DNA of 34,167 bases from assembly GCA_023665575.1 (NCBI GenBank), contig JAMPDQ010000001.1, forward strand, positions 255,482 to 289,648, given 5' to 3'. The position numbers and the translations under genes are program-made. Source of the stretch: Candidatus Amulumruptor caecigallinarius (GTDB taxonomy: Bacteria; Bacteroidota; Bacteroidia; Bacteroidales; Muribaculaceae). The notes beneath the pieces were generated by a model. That model saw nothing but the letters and a program-made list of their open reading frames with translations, did not search any database and was not told where the DNA came from. The stretch's first letter is position 1, and each line of letters opens with the position of its first letter. Positions 24,592 through 32,013 of this stretch are shown piece after piece.

Positions 24592-25950
24592 ATGGCACCT
24601 GTATTTTTCACAGCGCGAAAAACGATAAAGAATTATGCCAATGGCGGAAATGTGCTTATTGTGGCGACCGCCTTGGCGCTTATAATTGTGAATATTCCGT
24701 TTTTCACCGATTTCTACAATAATCTCTGGACACACGAGATTGAATTGCGGGTTGGCTCGTTTAATCTTTTCAGCCATCATGGCGAGCCTATGTCAATCAT
24801 GGCGTTTATCAACGATGCTCTGATGGCTGTGTTCTTTTTTTCGGTCGGACTTGAAATAAAGCGAGAGGTGCTGGTGGGGGAGCTTTCCTCTTTCCGCAAC
24901 GCGCTGCTTCCGATTGTTGCCGCTGTGGGTGGCATGGGCGTGCCGGTGCTTATTTATTGGCTGATGGCCGGTGACACCCCTTATGCCGGCGGCGCGGCAA
25001 TACCGATGGCCACCGATATAGCATTCTCGCTCGGTGTGTTGGCTATGCTGGGCAAACGTGTGCCCATCGGACTGAAAGTGTTTCTCACCACTCTGGCCGT
25101 GGTAGATGATATCGGTGGAATCCTCGTAATCGCTATCTTTTACAGTTCTTCAATCGATTTCATGCTTCTGATTTGGGCGGCCTGTTGCATTGTTGCCCTT
25201 ATTGCGGGGGCATTGTGCGGAATCCAGAGCAAACTTTTCTATGGATTTATCGGCACGTTTGTATGGTTCTTTTTCCTCAATGCCGGAATTCATCCCACAA
25301 TCGCCGGTGTGATAGTGGCCTTTACAATCCCGGCGAAGCCTGTGTTCGCACCGAAAAATTATGTGAAGACTATCCGCAAAAACATCGGCTTCTTCTCGCG
25401 TGAAGATGATGAGGCTCTGAATACAAGAACGATCCTTAATAAAGACCAGATGAACTGGCTGAAGGAGATAGAAACGGCTTCTGACAAGGTGATCTCTCCG
25501 TTGCAGGATATGGAGGATACGCTTCATCCGCTCGTGAATTATATTATTGTGCCTCTTTTTGCTTTTGCGAATGCCGGAATTTTTTTCGGTGATATGAATT
25601 TCGCGCAGATGTTCAACGGAATTGCACCGGCAATCATTGTCTCTCTGGTGGTCGGAAAATTTCTCGGCATATTTCTTTTTTCCTGGCTCACTATCAGGCT
25701 GAAGCTTGCCCCGATGCCCGAAGGCGCCAACTGGTCGCGTCTGGCTTCCGTGTCGGTGCTTGGCGGAATCGGGTTTACTGTGTCTCTTTTTATCGCAAAT
25801 CTGTCGTTTGGTTCAGCCGACCCCTTTATGGCTGAATTGCTCAATGATGCAAAACTCGGCATACTCATCGGCTCCCTGCTTGCTGGAATTCTTGGCTGGG
25901 CTTTGTTGCATTTCACACTGCCCAAAGAGCCGCAACCGGAAGATGAGTGA
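24592..25950 (+). CDS. nhaA: Na+/H+ antiporter NhaA
   Basis: The 452-residue inner-membrane protein shows the NhaA core. PMATDIAFSLGVLAMLGKRVP has Asp 142, the counterpart of E. coli D133, and LAVVDDIGG has D172 and D173, counterparts of the transport residues D163 and D164. About twelve hydrophobic helices are present. It is longer than E. coli NhaA (388 residues) because of a hydrophilic insert between about 255 and 310 (KPVFAPK to DMEDTLHPL), common in Bacteroidota homologues. It exchanges internal Na+ for protons and supports growth at raised pH and salt. It begins 97 bases after bcp. No strong terminator or promoter is visible between them. Confidence 0.96.
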   Translation: MAPVFFTARKTIKNYANGGNVLIVATALALIIVNIPFFTDFYNNLWTHEIELRVGSFNLFSHHGEPMSIMAFINDALMAVFFFSVGLEIKREVLVGELSSFRNALLPIVAAVGGMGVPVLIYWLMAGDTPYAGGAAIPMATDIAFSLGVLAMLGKRVPIGLKVFLTTLAVVDDIGGILVIAIFYSSSIDFMLLIWAACCIVALIAGALCGIQSKLFYGFIGTFVWFFFLNAGIHPTIAGVIVAFTIPAKPVFAPKNYVKTIRKNIGFFSREDDEALNTRTILNKDQMNWLKEIETASDKVISPLQDMEDTLHPLVNYIIVPLFAFANAGIFFGDMNFAQMFNGIAPAIIVSLVVGKFLGIFLFSWLTIRLKLAPMPEGANWSRLASVSVLGGIGFTVSLFIANLSFGSADPFMAELLNDAKLGILIGSLLAGILGWALLHFTLPKEPQPEDE

Positions 25951-25989
25951 ACTTTTTTGCGCCTGCGTTGTTATTAATTCAATAATCTG

Positions 25990-26014
25990 TGAAACGTCGA
26001 TTGATGACGTGTCA
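25990..26014. promoter_or_regulatory. Near-perfect palindrome upstream of the small ORF
   Basis: TGAAACGTC (25990-25998) and GACGTGTCA (26006-26014) are inverted copies with one mismatch around a 7-base spacer. The 25-base size fits a dimeric regulator site as well as a hairpin. It lies 20 bases before the ATG at 26035. Confidence 0.4.
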
Positions 26015-26034
26015 ATAACCAAAATTTCAACGCA

Positions 26035-26199
26035 ATGAACACTTATTTTCCTTACTCGCAAATCGTAAATGTTTGCAACAGTTTTCGCGAAACGCTTTTA
26101 CGTCATCCTTTCTTTGAGGATTGGAGAATTATCACATCCGGCTCTTCAAAATCAACAACCGATGATTGTGAAATCTCTATGGGCGAAATTTATTATTGA
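26035..26199 (+). CDS. Possible 54-residue protein
   Basis: An ATG at 26035 opens a 54-codon frame ending at TGA 26197-26199. The product begins MNTYFPYSQI and later contains RHPFFEDWRII and SMGEIYY; its aromatic and acidic content looks like protein rather than a shadow frame. There is no signal peptide or membrane segment, and two Cys are present. It overlaps the end of the convergent PHP gene by seven bases. The interval between nhaA and the PHP gene would otherwise be a 240-base gap. I do not recognise a family. Confidence 0.4.
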   Translation: MNTYFPYSQIVNVCNSFRETLLRHPFFEDWRIITSGSSKSTTDDCEISMGEIYY

Positions 26200-27047
26200 G
26201 CACCGGATTTTCGTAACACCGAAATTTTGCGCAGGGCTTCCGGGCGGCCGAGGTTCACTTTTTCCTTATAGTGGGCATCGGAATTTACCGCTATCGGAAG
26301 TCCGGCTCTTATTATTTGATTCCACCATCTTTCGGCAGGATAGTAACGTTTGCGGTCGTTTATTGCCTTTGTGTTAATTTCCACAACCACACCGGCAGTT
26401 GCGGCATGAATGATTACATCCTCAATCAATGCGGCATACCATTGCTGCTCCTCCAGTTCGGAATCGATTTGAGATGCATTCCCGATTATTTTGTCAAAAT
26501 GGCCCAGCATGTCGATTCCTCCAAGTTCAAGCATAATGAGCACCTGCTCGAAATATTTCTCCACCACATATCTTAAATCTCCGGCGTAAGCACGCCGAAG
26601 ATTGTCGGCAAACCGGTTGAAACTCCCGTCGCAGTCTACCGGAATTCCATCCTGTGTCGGCACAAAATGCACCGAGCCGAGCCTGTAGTCGAGCGGAATG
26701 TTTTGAAAATAATCGATATGAGGCCCGAAATCGCGTCCCAGAAAGTCAATCTCCATCGAGGTGAACACCTCTGTTTCCCCCCGGAACTCATCTTTTATGG
26801 AGTTCATCTCATCAAGATATGCACTGACATCGGAGGCGTGCATGTTGCAGGGGGAATCAATGCATACCGGGCTGTGAGGCGTAATCCCCCATGCCATGAA
26901 CCCTGCATCGCGGGCTGCTGCCACCATCTCGCGGATTGAATTATGCCCGTCGCAATATTGCGTGTGTGAATGAAAATTGCACATCTCCGTGGCGGATATA
27001 ATCCCGGAGATGTGCTGTGCCGGTGAAGTCAGTTCCGATTGTGTCAT
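26193..27047 (-). CDS. PHP-domain phosphatase, histidinol-phosphatase-like
   Basis: From the ATG at 27047 the product has 284 residues and a complete PHP domain: metal ligands H26 and H28 (NFHSHTQYCDGH), D33/H35, H58 (ITPHSP), Glu and His in the MEIDF and GSVHF segments, GHFDKI in the middle and the C-terminal NSDAHY. The arrangement fits the HisJ/HisK histidinol-phosphate phosphatase group. The frame is open up to 27146, but that part lies inside cstA. Its ATG overlaps the cstA stop (ATGA at 27044-27047), so it is translated from the cstA message. No other histidine gene is nearby, so the true substrate could be a different phosphate ester. Confidence 0.85.
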   Translation of the reverse strand: MTQSELTSPAQHISGIISATEMCNFHSHTQYCDGHNSIREMVAAARDAGFMAWGITPHSPVCIDSPCNMHASDVSAYLDEMNSIKDEFRGETEVFTSMEIDFLGRDFGPHIDYFQNIPLDYRLGSVHFVPTQDGIPVDCDGSFNRFADNLRRAYAGDLRYVVEKYFEQVLIMLELGGIDMLGHFDKIIGNASQIDSELEEQQWYAALIEDVIIHAATAGVVVEINTKAINDRKRYYPAERWWNQIIRAGLPIAVNSDAHYKEKVNLGRPEALRKISVLRKSGAQ

Positions 27048-28519
27048 TGAATATCTTTGTCGGCAGCAATAGGTGTTGCCAATGTTTTGAGATAGCGCAT
27101 AAAGAGAGCCAGAAAGCATCCGGCGGCAGCAATGCCGGCTGCGCATGCCAATTCATACGGCACGCTGACATCACCAAGTGCCATGGTGAGTGAGCTCATC
27201 CCTTCAGGCGCAAAGAATATATATGTCACTGTCACCATTGTCATGAACATTGCCGGCAGGAGAGTGAGCATATAAAACTTGTGTTCTTTTGCCAGATACA
27301 CCGTGATTGCCCAGAGTGTGAACACTGACAGCACTTGATTGCACCATGCGAAATAGCGCCACAATGCCTGGTAGGGAATCAGCATTATCACAAAGCAGAT
27401 TGCAAAAATAGGTATGGAGATAAGAAGCCGCTTTCTGATTGTTTTTTGTTCGGTGCCCATGAAGTCGGCGGCTATGAGGCGGGCAGAGCGTAACGCAGTG
27501 TCGCCCGATGTGATGGGAGCAGCCACCACTCCGAGTATGGCAAGCACACCTCCCACGGCGCCAAGCCATGTGCGGGATATGTTGTTCACAAGGATAGCGG
27601 GTGTGGCGCCTCCGCTCAACGCTGCCTGCAGATTGTCATATCCGCCGGTGAAGGTGATTGCCGCAGCCGCCCATATAAGCGCAACAATTCCTTCTGTCAC
27701 CATAGCTCCGTAGAACACGGGACGCGCGTGCTTCTCATTCTTGAGACAACGCGCCATCATGGGCGATTGTGTGGCGTGAAAACCGGATATCGCGCCGCAT
27801 GCTATCGACACGAACATCATCGGGAATATCGGCGTCTCGTCGGGATTTGCACTGTGATTGCCAAATCCTTCCCATATTTCGGGCATCGCATCATGGTTGG
27901 CATAAAGCATTGCCATTATCCCCACGGCCATGAACAGAAGGGCTATGCCAAACAACGGATAAAGCTTGCCGATAAGTTTGTCAATAGGAAGCAGCGTGGC
28001 AAGCATGTAATACACGAATATTACGGCTATCCAGAACATTTTGTCAAGGCTCTGTGGTGTGAGCATGGCAAGAAGGTCGGCGGGATTATACACAAACACA
28101 GCCCCCACCAATATCATCAGTAGCAGTGAGAACACACGCATCACACCCTTTATACCGCCACCGAGATATTTGCCTACTATCTCAGGGAGCGACGCGCCGT
28201 CGTTGCGCAATGAAAGCATGCCCGACATGTAGTCGTGCACCGCGCCGGCGAGAATGGTGCCGAATACAATCCATAGGAATGCGGCCGGACCATACATTAT
28301 GCCCATTATAGCTCCGAATATGGGGCCGAGACCGGCTATGTTGAGAAATTGAATCAAAAATATTTTCCATGAGGGAAGCATCACATAGTCTACACCGTCG
28401 GCATGTGAATGCACCGGAGTGGGACGCGACTCATCCTGGCCGAATACGCGCGAAGCGAATTTGCCATATGTGAAATAGCCTGCCACAAGAAGAAATAAGG
28501 CAATTGTGAAAGTTATCAT
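27044..28519 (-). CDS. cstA: Carbon starvation protein CstA (pyruvate/peptide transporter)
   Basis: The 491-residue product is an integral membrane protein with about 12-14 helices. It carries the CstA signatures QFLNIAGLGPIFGAIMG (about 57-73), GTILAGAVHDYMSGMLS (87-103) and a late GDTALRSARLIAADF segment. CstA proteins import pyruvate or small peptides when carbon runs short. The start at 28519 gives the usual MITF-type N-terminus. It heads a two-gene operon with the PHP phosphatase. Its upstream region holds a 13-bp direct repeat and a CRP-like half-palindrome, which suggests control by carbon supply; I did not find a clear TAnnTTTG box. Confidence 0.95.
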   Translation of the reverse strand: MITFTIALFLLVAGYFTYGKFASRVFGQDESRPTPVHSHADGVDYVMLPSWKIFLIQFLNIAGLGPIFGAIMGIMYGPAAFLWIVFGTILAGAVHDYMSGMLSLRNDGASLPEIVGKYLGGGIKGVMRVFSLLLMILVGAVFVYNPADLLAMLTPQSLDKMFWIAVIFVYYMLATLLPIDKLIGKLYPLFGIALLFMAVGIMAMLYANHDAMPEIWEGFGNHSANPDETPIFPMMFVSIACGAISGFHATQSPMMARCLKNEKHARPVFYGAMVTEGIVALIWAAAAITFTGGYDNLQAALSGGATPAILVNNISRTWLGAVGGVLAILGVVAAPITSGDTALRSARLIAADFMGTEQKTIRKRLLISIPIFAICFVIMLIPYQALWRYFAWCNQVLSVFTLWAITVYLAKEHKFYMLTLLPAMFMTMVTVTYIFFAPEGMSSLTMALGDVSVPYELACAAGIAAAGCFLALFMRYLKTLATPIAADKDIQ

Positions 28520-28521
28520 AT

Positions 28522-28552
28522 TTTATTTAAGGTTAGCTCTTTATTTAAGGTT
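28522..28552 (-). repeat. Two perfect 13-bp direct repeats upstream of cstA
   Basis: TTTATTTAAGGTT occurs at 28522-28534 and again at 28540-28552, an 18-base period, immediately before the cstA start codon. They would lie in the leader or promoter of cstA. Confidence 0.7.
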
Positions 28553-28565
28553 GGTGTTGTTTTAT

Positions 28566-28601
28566 TGTGAAATTTATCAACAGTCTGTTGCTCGGGCAGA
28601 C
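28566..28601. promoter_or_regulatory. CRP-like site and overlapping palindromes upstream of cstA
   Basis: TGTGA N6 TCAAC (28566-28581) matches the CRP pattern TGTGA N6 TCACA at eight of ten positions. CAACAG-T-CTGTTG (28578-28590) is a perfect palindrome, and GTCTG/CAGAC (28583-28601) is an alternative stem that shares its right arm. The block could be a regulator site for cstA or the 3' hairpin of the upstream PD40 gene. Confidence 0.35.
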
Positions 28602-28626
28602 GTTGACCGTGCGGTGAAAATCAGCG

Positions 28627-29862
28627 TTATCGAGTTGACATGAGGCGATAGAGACTGCTCTTTTTTGTTGCCAACTCTTTCCTCATGCCGCTCACTTTCT
28701 CCTCAAGCCTCTCTATGGCAGGCTCAATTGAGGCTGAATGTGACGCGTGATATTCCCGACGCAGTTTGTCGAGCTCTTTCTCCGCACTTTCAAGGTCGGA
28801 TTTGGCTGTTTGAAATGCTCTCATTTCGCTGCGCAATGCGGCATTTTCAATTTCATCATATCTTGTGAGAATAGAGCCTCCGCCTATTGGAAATATGAAC
28901 TCGGCCTCTTTTTTCCGCTCAAACGGATTTATGGAGCGAATTGTGGCGAGCAGTTCGTCATAATCGGCATCTTCGGGCTGTGATTCTATATAGTCGGTGA
29001 TTCGGGCGAAGTCGCAAAGATTCTCTTGATCTGCGGGATAATTCTGTCTAAGGTCGTTGGTGACAAACACATATATGGTGATGAGGTCGTCAAGTCGGTT
29101 TCTGTCGGTGGCCCACCAGCCTACACCATTCAATTCGTCTATGGCAAGCATATAATCATCGTAGGGCGAATTGTAGGGGAATCCGAGATTCTGAGGCTGG
29201 AGAAACGAGCCGTCTGCAGCATCTCTTGTAGCCACCATGATATCGTAGCCACCGATTGAGTCGTCACCATTGTCGGCAAAATAAAGAGTCACACCGTCTG
29301 ACATCATGAACGGGAAGATAGCGTCACTCTCCTCCGCGAGGTTTGGGAGCGGGGCGGGGGTGCTCCAGCTGCCATCGGTGAGGCGTGATGATTCCAACAG
29401 CCTGCTGTAGCCTGTGGAGTCGACATCGGCCTGAGCCCAAAGCTTATAGTCGTCGCCTTCGTTGGTGAATACATAATTCACTCCCGGATTGCGGAATGGA
29501 AGTGCCTTTGAATCTCCAAGCGAACCGGAAGATGCCGGTATGTGATAGGCCTTGAAGAAATCATCACGGGGCACGGTGATGCTGTCGATTATGGCAATGC
29601 GCTCCACACGCTCCAGAAAATTCGAGGCAGTGTTGAGTTCGCGAGTGTATTGATTGTAAAGTTCGCTGAATTCGCTGTCTTCCTTTTTTACCTTGCGGTG
29701 GGCGGCGGCATAGTCTTTGCGGGCTGTGTTGAAATCATAATTCATGTAGGCTTCACGCCCCCGGGCCAACAGCTCGGCAGCGGTCTGTGCGGAGCATTCG
29801 TGCGAAAACAGAATTCCCGACAATGCCATGCAGAAACTGAAAAAAATGTGTTTGTGTGTCAT
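28627..29862 (-). CDS. Secreted PD40/TPR protein with coiled-coil C-terminus
   Basis: The 411-residue product has a signal peptide (cleavage after CSAQ, about 26), a TPR-like helical part (30-90), a beta-propeller of PD40/WD40-like blades (about 120-280; motifs such as FPFMMSDGVTLYFADNG and GGYDIMVATRD) and a C-terminal Glu/Lys/Arg-rich coiled coil (about 340-405). In Bacteroidota the TPR plus PD40 combination is common in periplasmic or outer-membrane scaffold proteins, some linked to type IX secretion, where it is usually followed by an OmpA domain. That domain is missing here and the coiled coil takes its place. It is a single gene with its own promoter. A scaffold role is inference. Confidence 0.8.
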   Translation of the reverse strand: MTHKHIFFSFCMALSGILFSHECSAQTAAELLARGREAYMNYDFNTARKDYAAAHRKVKKEDSEFSELYNQYTRELNTASNFLERVERIAIIDSITVPRDDFFKAYHIPASSGSLGDSKALPFRNPGVNYVFTNEGDDYKLWAQADVDSTGYSRLLESSRLTDGSWSTPAPLPNLAEESDAIFPFMMSDGVTLYFADNGDDSIGGYDIMVATRDAADGSFLQPQNLGFPYNSPYDDYMLAIDELNGVGWWATDRNRLDDLITIYVFVTNDLRQNYPADQENLCDFARITDYIESQPEDADYDELLATIRSINPFERKKEAEFIFPIGGGSILTRYDEIENAALRSEMRAFQTAKSDLESAEKELDKLRREYHASHSASIEPAIERLEEKVSGMRKELATKKSSLYRLMSTR

Positions 29863-29878
29863 ATGTATCTCGTATATG

Positions 29879-29911
29879 CAAATTTAAACAAAATAACGCA
29901 ACTTTTGCAAG
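29879..29911 (-). promoter_or_regulatory. Promoter of the PD40 gene
   Basis: On the minus strand, CTTG (29911-29908) and TAAATTTG (29886-29879) are 21 bases apart. The leader would be only about 10 bases. Confidence 0.55.
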
Positions 29912-29938
29912 TTTTTCGATGCATGATTCATAAAAATG

Positions 29939-30001
29939 ATATGGATTCCATATGCATGGCATGAGCGGTGTTGCTCGCCCAAAGCCGCTCCGGCGACCGC
30001 T
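29939..30001. promoter_or_regulatory. Palindrome and competing hairpins between divergent promoters
   Basis: ATATGGA-T-TCCATAT (29939-29953) is a perfect 15-base palindrome. Next to it GAGCGG (29963-29968) can pair with CCGCTC (29985-29990), while AGCGGT (29964-29969) can instead pair with ACCGCT (29996-30001). The block lies upstream of both the PD40 and the etfB promoters, so it is outside both predicted messages. It may be a regulator site or an unrecognised small RNA. Confidence 0.35.
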
Positions 30002-30017
30002 ATTATGAAACGATGTC

Positions 30018-30049
30018 TTAGAATAATTGAGAATTTTTTATTATATTTG
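30018..30049 (+). promoter_or_regulatory. Promoter of the etfB-etfA-acd operon
   Basis: TATATTTG (30042-30049) is a perfect -7 box; TTAG (30018-30021) 20 bases upstream is a three-of-four match to the -33 box. The leader is about 53 bases. Confidence 0.55.
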
Positions 30050-30107
30050 CGGCAAAGTGTGCATACACTGACCATGTTTGAAAGAAAAATCATAACATAA
30101 TACAAGT

Positions 30108-30977
30108 ATGAGTTTGAATATAATTGTATTGGCCAAACAGGTGCCCGACACCCGCAATGTGGGCAAGGATGCCATGAAGGAAGACGGCACAATCAATCGT
30201 GCGGTGCTCCCGGCAATTTTCAATCCGGAGGACCTTAACGCGCTTGAGCAGGCTCTCAAGCTGAAAGAGATGTATCCCGGCTCCAAAGTGACTGTGCTCA
30301 CCATGGGCCCGGCGCGTGCGGCGGAAATTGTGCGCGAAGGTATGTATAGAGGTGCCGACGGCGGTATCGTGCTCTCCGACCGTGCATTTGCCGGAAGCGA
30401 CACCCTCGCCACTTCATACGCCCTTAGTGCGGCTGTGCGTAAAATAGGAAACTATGACATTATAATAGGCGGCCGCCAGGCCATTGACGGTGACACTGCC
30501 CAGGTGGGCCCGCAGATTGCCGAAAAACTTGGACTTCCGCAGGTGACTTACGCTGAGGATATCATGGAAATCAAGGATGGCCGCGCAATTGTGAAACGCC
30601 GCATCGAAAGCGGAGTGGAGACCGTGTCAGCGCCTATGCCTCTTGTTGTCACCGTTAACGGCTCAGCTGCGGAATGCCGCCCGCGCAACGCAAAGTTTGT
30701 GCAGAAGTATAAATATGCCACAGTGCCTTCGGAAGCTGCCGGCGACGAGGTGAAAAAAGCTCTCGCCGAGAAGCGCCCCTATCTGAATATTGGCGAATGG
30801 ACTGCAGAAATGGTCAATGCCGACCTGCAGCAATGTGGTCTCGCCGGCTCTCCCACAAAGGTGAAGGGCATCGAAAATGTGGTGTTCACCGCAAAGGATG
30901 CACGCAAAGTTGAAAACACTGACGAGGATATCGAAATCCTTGTCAAGGAATTAATCACTAACCACACAATCGGCTAA
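30108..30977 (+). CDS. etfB: Electron transfer flavoprotein, beta subunit
   Basis: The 289-residue product is EtfB. It begins NIIVLAKQVPDT (4-15) and has DRAFAGSDTLATSYAL (91-106) and the loop GRQAIDGDTAQVGP at 122-135. That loop is of the kind found in EtfB of anaerobes that bifurcate electrons (Acidaminococcus, clostridial Bcd-Etf); simple mitochondrial-type EtfB has a changed loop. It pairs with EtfA, whose gene starts two bases after its stop, and with the acyl-CoA dehydrogenase. The complex carries electrons between an acyl-CoA/enoyl-CoA pair and NADH, ferredoxin or a quinone route. Which of these applies cannot be read from this gene alone. Confidence 0.96.
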   Translation: MSLNIIVLAKQVPDTRNVGKDAMKEDGTINRAVLPAIFNPEDLNALEQALKLKEMYPGSKVTVLTMGPARAAEIVREGMYRGADGGIVLSDRAFAGSDTLATSYALSAAVRKIGNYDIIIGGRQAIDGDTAQVGPQIAEKLGLPQVTYAEDIMEIKDGRAIVKRRIESGVETVSAPMPLVVTVNGSAAECRPRNAKFVQKYKYATVPSEAAGDEVKKALAEKRPYLNIGEWTAEMVNADLQQCGLAGSPTKVKGIENVVFTAKDARKVENTDEDIEILVKELITNHTIG

Positions 30978-30979
30978 TT

Positions 30980-32011
30980 ATGGCAACGGACAAGCACAAT
31001 CTTATAGTATATTGCGAGTTTGAAGACGGCAAAGTGGCTGACGTCAGTCTTGAGCTTCTCACAAAAGGTCGCCAGCTCGCCGACAAACTCGGCATCAAGC
31101 TCGAAGCAATTGTCGCCGGCGACAACCTCGAAAATATTGAAAAGCAGGTTATGCCTTATGGTGTCGACACTCTTTATAAGGTGGAGGACCGCAGGCTTTA
31201 TCCTTACACTTCTCTCCCTCATTCATCAATTCTCATCAATCTCTTCAAGGAGAAGGAGCCGAGAATCGCATTCATGGGAGCTACATCAATCGGCCGCGAC
31301 CTTGGCCCGCGAGTGTCATCGGCGCTTCACAGCGGTCTGACTGCCGACTGCACCCAGCTTGAAATAGGCGACCACAAGGATGCACGCACCGGTGAGGAAT
31401 TCAGAGACCTGCTCCTGCAGATACGCCCCGCTTTTGGCGGCAATATCGTTGCCACAATCGTTAATCCCGAATGTCGCCCCCAGATGGCCACAGTGCGCGA
31501 GGGTGTAATGAAGAAGGAGATTCGCGATGCAAACTACAAGGGTGAGGTGGTGAATCTGAATGCCGACGATTATACAAAGTCTGAAGACTATGTGGTGGAG
31601 GTGATCAATCGCCATGTGGAGAAATCAAAAGTAAATCTCAAAGGAAGCCCGATTGTTGTGTGTGGTGGCTACGGCATGGGAAGCAAGGAGAATTTTCAGT
31701 TGCTACACGACCTTGCCGATGCCCTCGGCGGCGAAGTGGGTGCAAGCCGCGCCGCTGTAGATGCCGGATGGGCCGACCATGACCGTCAGATCGGACAAAC
31801 CGGTGTCACAGTGCGCCCCAAACTCTATATAGCATGCGGAGTGTCCGGCCAGATCCAGCACATCGCCGGCATGCAGGAGTCATCGATTATCATATCGGTG
31901 AACAATGACCCCAATGCCCCCATTAATACGATTGCCGATTATGTAATCACCGGCAATGTGGAGGATGTCATCCCCAAATTAATCAAGTATTATAAAAAGA
32001 ATTCGAAATAA
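30980..32011 (+). CDS. etfA: Electron transfer flavoprotein, alpha subunit
   Basis: The 343-residue product has the EtfA N-terminal domain (1-210) and the C-terminal FAD domain. Visible there are CGGYGMGSKENF (228-239), LGGEVGASRAAVDAGW (249-264), GQTGVTVRPKLYIACGVSGQIQH (272-294, the FAD loop) and NNDPNAPI (308-315). The first Gly-rich motif reads CGGYG where SGGRG is usual. There is no N-terminal ferredoxin extension. The gene is spaced two bases from etfB and two bases from the dehydrogenase, so the three subunits are surely made together. Confidence 0.97.
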   Translation: MATDKHNLIVYCEFEDGKVADVSLELLTKGRQLADKLGIKLEAIVAGDNLENIEKQVMPYGVDTLYKVEDRRLYPYTSLPHSSILINLFKEKEPRIAFMGATSIGRDLGPRVSSALHSGLTADCTQLEIGDHKDARTGEEFRDLLLQIRPAFGGNIVATIVNPECRPQMATVREGVMKKEIRDANYKGEVVNLNADDYTKSEDYVVEVINRHVEKSKVNLKGSPIVVCGGYGMGSKENFQLLHDLADALGGEVGASRAAVDAGWADHDRQIGQTGVTVRPKLYIACGVSGQIQHIAGMQESSIIISVNNDPNAPINTIADYVITGNVEDVIPKLIKYYKKNSK

Positions 32012-32013
32012 CA

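Noticed and set aside
27048-27146. 33-codon extension of the PHP gene
   Set aside because: It lies in the cstA gene; the ATGA overlap at 27044-27047 is the natural coupled start.
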